From Mikania micrantha (Eukaryota > Streptophyta > Magnoliopsida > Asterales > Asteraceae): a stretch of 64,000 nucleotides of DNA. The translations under genes were made by a program, and so were the position numbers. Position 1 is the first letter of the stretch; every line of letters begins with the position of its first letter. The notes beneath the pieces are model-generated. The model had not been told where the DNA came from. It saw only the letters and a program-made list of their open reading frames with translations, and did not search any database. Below are positions 47,454 through 57,700 of the stretch, one piece after another. The DNA is taken from positions 92,092,215 through 92,156,214 of the forward strand of contig CM018696.1 of NCBI GenBank assembly GCA_009363875.1, in the 5' to 3' direction.

Positions 47454-49527
47454 TCAAATCTTGAAGCTTCTTCCACCTTTCTGCCATACTCCAGTACCCT
47501 CAAGACCTGATGACATAATCGACCTCGAATCTGGGCGCCATTTAAACTCCTTAAGAACAGAAAAAAGGGTTGCTAATTCTGCAGACATAGCACTGTCCTT
47601 TATGTTGTTACAAGAAACTACTTTAAGTCTTTTAAGTTCTTTCCATGATAGAACTACAGGGTCAAAACCATCCATTGTAAGTAATGAGCATCCTTCCAAA
47701 GACAGAGACGTCACTCGCCTTATAAATGCCAAGAAAACAAAGAAAAAGAGGTTAGCCTCAATAATTTAATCAATATCATTCATTATGTACTTTTAAATGC
47801 ACAAGAATGTGTCATCGACTTTCGATTGATAATTAACTTTAATAGATAAACATGATAAAGTATATAAATCTCATCCTTAGACTCATACAACTATATCAAT
47901 TACATTAGCTTCCTTTAGTTTCATCCAATTGACGCCTACAAGTCAACAAGGGTCAACACGTAATTGAACAAAACTGATAAGAGGCATAATAAATAATGCT
48001 TTACAAACAAAAATTATCACATCTTTGGATAAAAGATTCGGACTTTAGAATTCATGATGTACATTTGTAGTTTTGTACCCAATTTGACAATGCTGGTCCA
48101 CTATCATCACTTTCAATGACTCACAAAAGTATTTCAACTTGTCAATTAACAGTAAGAACATATAAAAGATGGCGCATTCCATGAACACATCTAGCTATAG
48201 AGCAAAGGTAATATATGATTGCAAGTCTTATTTTTCTTGCAATCAAATTTTTGCAAATTAGAAACCACAACAATTCCACCGCATTTTAATTAATCTAATG
48301 TGTATCTCAAACATTAAAGATGCTATGGGGCAAATTGAAAAGAACAAGATCATGGTCATACCTACAAATACTTGCAGCACTGAATGAGATGTTATCCAAT
48401 CCCCAACAATCCTCAAAAACCAACTCCCGAACAGCTTTACACACCAAAAACAGGGCTCCCAGTCCTTGCTTATCTCTCAACTGGCACCTTTCCAAATGTA
48501 GTTCTTCAAGGGTGGGACAAGAACCTAAATGCTCATTAGGGCCTGGATTTGGATCGATAAATTTGCAAGATTGAAACTTTAAAGTCTTCAAATTCGTGCA
48601 ATAGGACAATGCAGCTAACCACCCACCTTCTAATTTATGGTCACAAAGGGTCAATTCTTCAAGCATTTGGCAACATTGGCCAATAGCTTTGATCCCATCA
48701 TAACTCCCTTCACAACCAACAAGCTCAAGCTTTAATAATCTTGGACAAACTTGGGCCAAAATAGTCAACCCGATATCTGATATCACAGAATCATACAACG
48801 CATTAACAGAACCGATAAGTTTCAGAATCTGCAAATTCCTAAAACCTGCAAGCCCTTTTAAATCCAAATCAGTACAGGAACATAACTCTAATTCCTGTAA
48901 AGCCAAACACTCATTTGCAATAGAAACCAACCCGTTTTTGCTCGCGCCGAGGAGTACAAGCCTTTGTAAATTAGGGCAACCTTGAGCAAGAATCTGAACC
49001 CCTCTATCAACCAAACGTGTACTCAAAAAATCGGGTTTCCAAATAAACCCGTTATTCGATATGAACGAATTAACATGAATTGACACAAATTTATTACTGA
49101 AACATATACCCGAATTGCGAGGGGATATTAGGCAAGCTTGAACAATATCAACATCAACAAGATTAGGAAAACGAAGAGCAAGTCTACCAGAATCTAGAAA
49201 ATCCCAATCCAGTAATCTCAATGATTTCAGTAAACCACCACCAATCCTCAACCACCGTTTACAAACTAAGCAACTAGAAATTTGCTGCAATTTTGTGAGA
49301 TTGGAGAGTATAATAGCTAAAATTTGATCTGAAATCAAAGAGGTGTAATCTGGAGCTACCGAAATGGGACTATTTCTATCTAGGGTTAGGGTTTCATCAG
49401 GTTCAGAAGGAGGGGTGTTCGAATTCGAAAGAGAATTCAACCTCATTATGATAATCTCATTCTTGAGAGCTCTTGCGTCTTCCAGGCAGCTGATTGATCT
49501 TTTCTTCAATGGCGATAAAGGTATCAC
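47454..49527 (-). CDS. F-box/LRR protein (At5g51370/At5g51380-like)
   Basis: Two exons, 49527-48362 and 47718-47454, join as ICR-RVTSLSLEGC (donor TAG|GTATGA, acceptor ATAAG) and give 476 residues. The N-terminus MIPLSPLKKRSISCLEDARAL precedes an F-box at about 65-110 (DYTSLISDQILAIILSNLTKLQQISSC..VCKRW), which should bind SKP1. The rest is a run of leucine-rich repeats of the cysteine-containing type (for example CPNLQRLVLLGASK, CLALQELELCSC, CPRLLKLELVGCEG, CPTLEELHLERC) that would choose the substrate of an SCF ubiquitin ligase. It ends WQKGGRSFKI, as in the Arabidopsis relatives. The substrate is unknown. The 347-residue LRR part is intact, with no stops. The first Met at 49527 was chosen from family similarity; a downstream Met in the same frame is possible. 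Confidence 0.92.
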
Positions 49528-49740
49528 ATCGATTTGCAGAAATTAAGGTTAGGGCTCGAAATGAAAGACTCCCAGTTTCGAAACTTTATAGCCGCATTTG
49601 CCCTTCTAAATCCTCAAGATTTTACAATAACAAGTGAGATTCTTGAAGCTTCAATATGAATTTGATTACAAAAACACAAAAGAACATTGAAGCTTCAAAG
49701 TAAAAGCTCTCAATCTCTCTCTATTATCTGAAATTTGTCT

Positions 49741-49770
49741 TACTCTCTCTCTCTCTCTCTCACCTTGTAT
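49741..49770. repeat. (CT)n run in the F-box 5' flank
   Basis: A pure CT-dinucleotide run. On the minus strand it is a GA repeat about 215 bp upstream of the F-box start codon. GA repeats are common in plant 5'UTRs and core promoters. Confidence 0.75.
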
Positions 49771-49946
49771 CTATAATCTATCTATATGTATATGTGTGTG
49801 TTTAGGTTTTCTCGTGAGGGGATCAGATTCGTGGGACGCACATATTTTCTTGTATGACGCCATTATTATTATTATTAAAGTGTTGGAACGAGGTGCGGTC
49901 AGTCGGACATTGAAAACTCTTTTTTTTTAACGGCTTAGAAAGCTTA

Positions 49947-50169
49947 GGAGTTGTTTGTTTGCATCTGAATGACATTAAGAGGTTACCTTTGAATGGTTCA
50001 TAACCTCTTAACCATTCAGACTTAGGGTTACCTCTTAATCATTCAGAGGTTATGAACCATTATCAACCTCTTAACCATTCAGACTTAAGGATACTTTTTA
50101 ACCATTTACATGCTATGAACCATTAAGAGGTTGCCTCTGAATGAGATTAAAATGCTACCAAACATGGCC
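49947..50169. mobile_element. 223-bp MITE with internal CATTCAGA repeats
   Basis: The left end GGAGTTGTTTGTTTGCATCT and the complement of the right end, GGCCATGTTTGGTAGCATTT, are imperfect inverted repeats next to TTA/TAA. The interior has several direct and inverted copies of CTCTTAACCATTCAGACTTA-like sequence. It resembles the termini of the larger element at 24105-24902. Confidence 0.6.
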
Positions 50170-50533
50170 TAATTTTTTATGTATGATTAATTAATTAATT
50201 ATGGTCTTATGGATGGAATTATAGGTGAAAACAAAATCCTTTAAAACGGGTTTAGATGAAGCCGTGAAGGTTATAGTTAACACAAAAATTAATTGGTTTT
50301 GGATCGATTTATAACGAGTTATGAAATGCTTAAAATAAAGTCCTTTTTTTTTGTTTGGTCAAAATCAGTTAACTAGTTTTTTCAAAAAAGGTAACCCTTG
50401 ACCAGTTGTTGAGTGGACGTTGGGCTCGGTTAGACCGATTAACTGTTCAAGTTTTTTTTTAAATATATATTTTTACAGTTATATGGTTGTTTACTTGTTT
50501 ATAACCGTTAACTTTACCATTTTGCCCCTATAA

Positions 50534-50989
50534 TCTACCTATACTAATAAATAAAAGTTTTTAGTGTCACATGTCATGATTCTAGAGCATTTACACATTC
50601 ATTTCATGCTTCTCTCTCCTATTAAATACATATAACATTAAATAATAATATTAAATATTAAATATACTTTTTATGTATTTTTAAAATAAAAAAGATTTTT
50701 TAATACATTAAAATATATTAATATTAAAAACACATTTTTTAAAAAAAAAAATTTATAAATTATAAAATTTTTAAAAACAATTATTTGAACACAATGTTTA
50801 AGGAAAAACGAACTATAAAAAAAGTTGTTTAAAAATAATAATATTATTATAATACTTAAAATATTAAATAATATGAAATTGTAATCCTATTTTATATTAA
50901 AAATCATCTTATATTTTCGAAATTTTCATTGATAATTATTCGTAATATTTTTTTTATTTAATCCGTGTAATACACGAGAACTAACCTAG
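50534..50989 (+). mobile_element. 456-bp non-autonomous Helitron
   Basis: Starts TCTACCTATACTAATAAATA after an A. GTGTCACATGTCATGATTC follows. It ends in CTAG (50986-50989) before a T, with hairpin CCGTGTAATACACG 10-12 bp upstream. It is the smallest complete member of the local family. Confidence 0.8.
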
Positions 50990-51640
50990 TTTACTATAAA
51001 CACAGGTTTTTAGCTTTAACCTAATATGAGTGTCACTTTAACATGTATGTGTCTGACTGTAAAATACGATCAGCTTCGACTCTGTTTTTAATAAAATTTA
51101 TATCGGGATGTTTACAAAAAAAATAAATAAACAAGATTGTGTGATTAAAATTTTAAAAAAGAAATTAAATTATATAAGCTATTTTATAAAAATTAAATTG
51201 GATGCAAAATTAATTAAAAAAGTTAGGTTGTGACTTGGGTTGTGAAAATGCTTGTGTTGTGGAGTTGAGTTATGGAAAATGTAAATTTTTTTTTAAAAGA
51301 GAGCCAACCGATCGACTTAGAGGTCACCAGATAGTCTTGACACACGTCATGCGGTGACTAGATTATTATATTAATGCTCATATAATATATTTAATTATTA
51401 AATATAATATCACAAAGTAAATAATTTCATATATATCCTTACAAACTTGTTAAATATCATATATATCCAAATCGAACTTTTAATATCAAATATATCCACT
51501 TCTAATAATTATAATATCATATTTATCCTTATTAATATACTTTACTAAAAATAATTTTTAACATAACCATTTTACCCTTAAATTTGATTATATCGAATAT
51601 ATTTTTCTTCAAAAACCAAAAAAAAAATCATAAATTCTCA
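50990..51640. other. upstream flank of SEC61B
   Basis: Very AT-rich, with ATATCATATATATCC-type short repeats (51425-51530) in imperfect tandem. No gene. Confidence 0.5.
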
Positions 51641-51648
51641 TATATATA
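51641..51648 (+). promoter_or_regulatory. TATA box candidate of SEC61B
   Basis: TATATATA about 30 bp before a plausible transcript start near 51672 (TCTCACGTATAG). It precedes the proposed untranslated first exon. Confidence 0.4.
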
Positions 51649-51671
51649 CGTAGTTTTACATTGAAAAACTA

Positions 51672-52961
51672 TTTTATCTCACGTATAGATCCGATCTTCG
51701 AACTTCAGGAGGATCCAAATCGCTACCAATTTCTCGACACTCAAAGGTTCGATCGATTATTTTTCCGCATCAGTTTTGGATTACTGTCTTAATTTTGTAA
51801 TGTGCTTAATTCTGTTTGAGTATGTTCGTACCAATTTGTTAGATCTATTTCTGATTAGATACGTATGTGGAGTGGGTGCATGACAAACATAGGGGTAGAA
51901 TTGAGTGCAGGTTTGTGTTGGATTCATTGACATGCTTGGGATCTGATTATCCGATCTACTTTTTCGTTCTTCAGGCCTTATGTTGTTTTACGATCAATTT
52001 GATTTTGATAAGCTTCAACCGAAATCTCATAAAAGGATGTTTGGCTCGGTTTTTGGTTAGATTTTCACACTGCCTGTAATTTAAACTTTAAAAAAAAAAT
52101 AAAGCAATCGGCTACACCAACGACCATATCATCTTTCTAAGGCATCGACTTTTTGCTCGTTTAGGATTTTTCATGGGGCCACGAAAAAAAAAACTAATTA
52201 ATAAATGTGGCCACTTTTAAGTTTGTTAGTCTTGATTATAAAGCTATCCAAGATAGCAGCAGGGTAAATAGGTTATTTTTTATCTCCTGATTACTTTTTA
52301 AATCTTGAGAAATTAAGCAATGTTTTAATAAACCCAATTTTTATAACCTTCTGAGTTACTTTATAAAACGTTGGCTTAAATTATAGATCTATTGTTTATT
52401 GGGACCAAAGGTCGTTTGCCCCAATGGTACCAAGTCGTGCTAATGATGATTGGAGTATGTGATATGAATATATAAATCTTTATACTTAAAACTCTCATCT
52501 CATGTTTATATTAAAACAAGAAATTCATTTCTCAATGTTTGACCCTGTATGCACTAATAAAACAAACAAACATACCCAGTAAATCCCACTTTTAAGTAGG
52601 GTTTGTATGCACTAATAAACTGTTTATTAATATGAACTATGAACGAAGAAGTGTCTTAAGAGAAATTAGATTCAATAACCATTTCTATGTCAATTGGGAT
52701 ATGGATAAGGTTTGTATCTATCCTTCCCTCCAGACCCTACTGAAAAGTGGGAATATACTGGGTAAGGTTGTAAGGTATGTGCTTGTAACTTTATTTGATA
52801 TGTGTCATATTGTAATATATTTCTACTATGAACAAATAAACTTCTGTTTAAAGAATCTAAAAGACAAACTGCAAGTAGTAAGTGTCTGTAACTGTGCTCT
52901 GAATGTGATATTGTGTGCAAGTTTGATATATATATTAAGATCATCTGTTTTACACATACAG
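51672..52961 (+). other. probable SEC61B 5'UTR exon and leader intron
   Basis: Proposed exon 51672-51746 ends AAAG|GTTCG. The proposed intron 51747-52961 ends TACACATACAG, two bases before the SEC61B start codon. Leader introns are common in plant housekeeping genes. The start of transcription is a guess. An inverted repeat (52574-52765) lies in the intron. Confidence 0.5.
52574..52765. repeat. inverted repeat of SINE-like sequence in the SEC61B leader intron
   Basis: ACCCAGTAAATCCCACTTTT plus AAGTAGGGT (about 52575-52603) recurs inverted near 52733-52763 (ACCCTACTGAAAAGTGGGAA then TATACTGGGT). The right arm is preceded by CTTCCCTCCAGACCCTAC, which resembles the tail of Au-type plant SINEs. 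These may be two SINE copies inserted head to head. Confidence 0.5.
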
Positions 52962-52963
52962 TA

Positions 52964-53218
52964 ATGGCTTTGAATGGAGCAGCCCCACCACGAGGCAGTG
53001 CAGCAGCCACTGCCGCCAACTTGCGAAGGAGGAAGACTGGCAGCACTGGAGGGGCAGCTGGTGGAACTGCTGGTAACATGCTCCAGTTTTACACAGACGA
53101 TGCTCCTGGACTAAAAATTTCTCCAAATGTTGTACTTGTTATGAGCATTGGGTTCATTGCTTTTGTTGCTGTTCTTCATGTCATGGGTAAGCTTTACTTT
53201 GTTAGTAGAGAGGCTTAA
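52964..53218 (+). CDS. SEC61B: Sec61 subunit beta (ER protein translocon)
   Basis: 84 residues, uninterrupted. Sec61 beta is the small tail-anchored subunit of the Sec61 channel that passes or inserts proteins at the endoplasmic reticulum. The cytosolic part carries APPRGSAAATAANLRRRK (residues 7-24) and a Gly-rich linker; the highly conserved FYTDDAPGLKISPNVVLVMS follows, then one transmembrane helix (about 58-75, VLVMSIGFIAFVAVLHV). It ends GKLYFVSREA. Length is normal for plants (about 80). The ATG sits two bases after the leader intron acceptor; the in-frame stretch upstream is intronic and was excluded. GC content is higher than its surroundings. No breaks. Confidence 0.96.
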   Translation: MALNGAAPPRGSAAATAANLRRRKTGSTGGAAGGTAGNMLQFYTDDAPGLKISPNVVLVMSIGFIAFVAVLHVMGKLYFVSREA

Positions 53219-54225
53219 GAATCATTCTTGCTCCGTGAGTTTACTGTAAACTTGATCACCAGTTGATTAAAATCGTTTACTTACTTTGTACTTTATGATT
53301 GATTAAATTTATAGGTTTAAATTTATCTCATCTTTTCAAATTATTTGTGATGAATCGAATGCTGTATAGAATTTTTGATAGCTAACCTGATTTGGTACAT
53401 GTATCATCTTTAAATGATTATATCATCTTTGAATTATAAAATGATATTGTAACAATGTCAGTCATGTTATCTTGAAATCCGAACACCCCTACTTTAGACG
53501 CAACTCAAAATAAATTGTTCTTGAGCTCAAACCCCATTGTTTAATTCAAGACGAGATTAGGGACAGAGGTAGGAAAAAAAACTCGAAACTAGAACCGGAA
53601 CCAATAACCCGAACCGAAACCAGTCATAACGAAATAGATGAGCAGGCGGTTCCGGATTTTCAAAAAAATCAGAACCGAAACCGGTTCCACATTTACCCGA
53701 CCTAAACCCGAACTAAAATCGGCCAAAAACGTTCAGAATCGATCAAAGACCGGAACTGGTTATTGACTTGAACCAAACCTGTTCCAAAAAAAAACCTGTT
53801 TGCCCACTTCTAATCAGCCATACAGAATTTGTAGTTATTTGGAAAAATCTTCATCAAAGTTGTTTGCAAAATTAATAACAGAACGCTAGGCACAAGAAAA
53901 ATAGCATGACAAGTTTTCGACCAACAAACGCAAGACTGGAATTCAAGTTGTGTTGAGAGACGAAAATTGATAAAATTAAAAAAATAAATAGTAGTATAAT
54001 TGTTATAATAATAATAATAATAATAACATTAATAATTCTATTTTACATGCTCAAGAAGACCACGAACATATATGGCAAACAAGCTACAGGCTATATATGA
54101 TGGTCATTTTAACTATCTAAAGATATCCAAAATGTCTAGAAACTAGTAATTGACCTAAAATATGAACTCCAAAAACATATAGACCGGTACTTTATTGATT
54201 ATCTTGAAAAATTAGCAAAAAAAAT
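53219..54225. other. spacer between convergent SEC61B and NOT1
   Basis: It includes the 3' flanks of both genes. About 53550-53800 is rich in CCGGAACC/ACCGAACC words like the CGGTT-rich MITE remnants elsewhere, with ACCCCT near 53488 as a possible left end. A (TAA)n run lies near 54007-54025. No gene. Confidence 0.5.
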
Positions 54226-54649
54226 CTAGTGCATTGTATCTGATATTCCTCCAGCAACAACACCGTCATCGACAGGCTTAGGCCCTCCACACGATCTTGA
54301 AACTGATTCAAACAGTTTCTCAATCTCAGGAGCACACCTGGTGAATGATCTGCTCCAGAAGTTGTACCTTGGATTCTGATCATTCATAAACACCACTCAA
54401 TCAATCTCAACACATATAATATAGGGTTCAATTGTTAACCCTTTCGTATCATGATAACCGAATAACTACATCTTATTATTTTAAAGGTGTAGGTTTTTTC
54501 TTCTTTGTTAATTAATGTAAGTGGGGCCCACATTAATTAAAAAAGAAGAAAAAACCTACACCTTTATATTTACTTTAATGTAGGCCCCAAAGTAATAGGA
54601 TGTAGTTATTCAGTTATCGCAAAAAGGACGGGTTAACAATGGATCATTC

Positions 54650-54703
<54 letters not shown>

Positions 54704-57700
54704 AATGTTCAATTGAGAACCAATGTAAGTTAAGAACTAAAAGAACCATTTCTTGCCATAAGTTTGAAGGATATAAATGTAAGATATAAATGTAACTTCC
54801 CCTATTTTCAAGGGAAATTACTTTTATACCCTTCAAAACTTGTTGGTTATAAATGTGGTTCCTCTAGTTCTTTACAGTTTGTTGGTTCTCATTAGAATGA
54901 ATCCTTATGTATATACATATGTGTGTGTGTGTGTGTAAGTAAAAGCAACTGACATTTACATTTATTGATTACTACCTTGATAAGCTCAATGAAAGTAATC
55001 AGAAGGCCCCATGGGTGTGGTCTATTAACAATCAACCGCTCCAATAGAACTCTTGTGATCTGTTCTTGAATGGCCTCCTGCATTTTTATGTACAAATGAA
55101 TGAGTGTAACATTTGAAAGTGAAACAAGCACCCAACTCAACTACTAATGACTCACCTGGTTTGACTCGGAAAATAAGTAAAGAAGGATGAACGAGAAGTA
55201 ATGCGTGTGGTTGTTGGGATAACGCAATTGGTTAGCAACCGCGTTCAAAAACAAGTAACGCCCTTCAGTCTCTAGTTCCAATATTAGTGTTTGGAAAATG
55301 TCCAGAGCAGCACCCACCAAGAAGATGGCAAGTGATGCGTTACTTGCCATTGATTGTCCATGAGGAGTTCTTGCCTGCAACTGCAGGATGGCCTGCGTCC
55401 ATCCATTCCGTTATTATAACATCTTTTTTTTTTTGTCAAATCATATAATAGTTTTGATATATTTCATATACAAGAGTTAGTTTATTCAGTTAGTAAATTG
55501 CACCTGCATTCCAACATAAAGAACTAGGGAGTTCATCAAAGGCACATTGTATCGTGTTCCCGCCCTTGCAGCCTCACTTGGTGAAAGAAGCAGTTTCTGT
55601 TTTAATTCTGAAAGAAATGAAGTTCCTTGTGGCCTCGTCTGTACACATGATTATAATTAAATTCAAAAACAAACACAATTACATGTATTTGCTCATCAAG
55701 GATCAGGATTCATGTGTCCTGTTCACCTACTCTTTCATAAATGCCAGAGAGCTTTTGGGATTTTCAACTTTTTTATGATAATTAACAAACAAAATTTAGT
55801 ACCTTGAGATACTCATCCACGTCACTTTTCATTTGCTTGGCTTTCAAGGCGGCATCAACCTCTGACAGAATGCGTGGTGATTGGCTAATCTCAGCTAGCA
55901 GATCAATCTGAAAGAATAAGATTGAATCATGTAAAAATTAGTCATAAATCAACAACAGCTATGTTCAAACTTAAATGTAGCAGTCTCAAATCATTTACAT
56001 ATAAATGAGTCGAATTGGGTCATATTTATCTTTAACAGGTCAACATATCTAGCCATCTGATCTGTATTCAAATGTACATAGCATCCTAATTTGTTTTATC
56101 AAAAAAGGTTAAAATAATAATGCAATGGTATCTTTGTAATTGTACGTCAAACATAATTTATATATAAATTCAGAAATAGGGTCATGTTTGATCTTTAGCA
56201 GGTCAATATGCTAAGAAACAAACCAAGTCATCTGATCTGTATGTAAATGTATATAGCATCCTACTTTATTTTATCAAAAAAGGCTAAGATCATTATGCAA
56301 TGGTATCTTTGTAATTGTACTTTACGCATTATTTATTTATTAAGCACAGAAAAAATGTGTATATGTGACAGAGAAACCAAAGCAAACGCATTTTGTGCAG
56401 GCTGTTTTCCATCTATAATCATGTGCAACTAAGCAATGACATTTTTCCATTTAAAAAAACAAAGAAATGACAGACCTTCAAGTTGGGGGTAGAAGGGTCA
56501 GGTAGCCTCATGTTGCGTGGAAATGCACTAAGAACTATATTTCTCATTTGAATGCAGCTTGGAGGAATGATATCACAGAAACTGAAATGATAATCACAAA
56601 GGAACTCTGGGAAATCATGAAGTAACACTAAAAGCACTCTCAGTGTGCCTTTGTACAGAAATCGAACCTGTAAATAATTAAAAATAAATAAATAAAACAT
56701 AAAATTAAGATGACAAAGCCTGCTCAGATAAATAGGGAAGGGACTGTTAGGTTCAAAGAATTATTTAAAAGGAGATATTATGTTTGAAAGGAATTGGTAT
56801 TCGATGGAATTTGAATTAATTCAACTGAAAAATTAGATTGTCTTTGGTTTGTAGACATGTCAATGGAATTTGAATGTAAAAAACGATTAAATTGACCTTA
56901 TCCCTAAGCCCCAATTTGTCCACAGTTCCCCACCCCATTTCATTGTGTTAACTTCTCCTCACACAAACTGGATTTCATCTCTATCCAATTCGACATGGAT
57001 TTAATCTCCATCCCATGTAATCGAAAACGTTTGAAGCAGAAAAGGCAACAATTTATGTTCCTAGACGACAAACTGTTTCTTTGAAATAGTTGAGCATTGG
57101 AATCAGCTATATCGTTCATTAACTTAATCGATAAATGTCAATGTTATTTAATCCGTATATTATTTTGGATTCAGTTCATCTTTGGTTGAAATCAAGACAA
57201 TTGGTTCTGGATTTGATTCAAATGTTTGCATCGATCTAGAGTTCATTGACAGTTTTCATATCCTTTCATAAATTTCAATAATGATTCAAATGTTTGCATC
57301 GATCTAGAGTTCATTGACAGTTTTCATATCCTTTCATAAATTTCAATAATCAAACTGAATTTCATATATTTGAAACGATTTATTTGGTTCAAAATTAGCA
57401 GTAGCTTTCTGCATTTTTAACACACTTTCGTATTATAGCTGTTTGTTTATTATTGTTTTTAATCGTTTTTGAACATTGTAATCTGCTGTATCACTCGTTA
57501 ATTGAATCAATGAACGTCGATGCTATTAAATCCAAGGAAATATTTTGGAGTCGTTCATCTTTTGTTGAAATCAAGACAATCAAATCTGGATTTGAATTGA
57601 ATGTTTGCATCGATCTAGTGTTCATTGGCGGTTATCATTCCCTTTCGAATTTCATTAATCAAACTGCTCATATACTTGGGGCGATTTATTTGGTTGATAA

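Noticed and set aside
52632..52963. 110-codon plus-strand ORF before SEC61B
   Set aside because: It covers the leader intron, including SINE-like DNA, and ends at the acceptor; no family match.
54633..54836. ORF with a poly-Tyr/Ile tract
   Set aside because: It is a translation of the (AT)n microsatellite.
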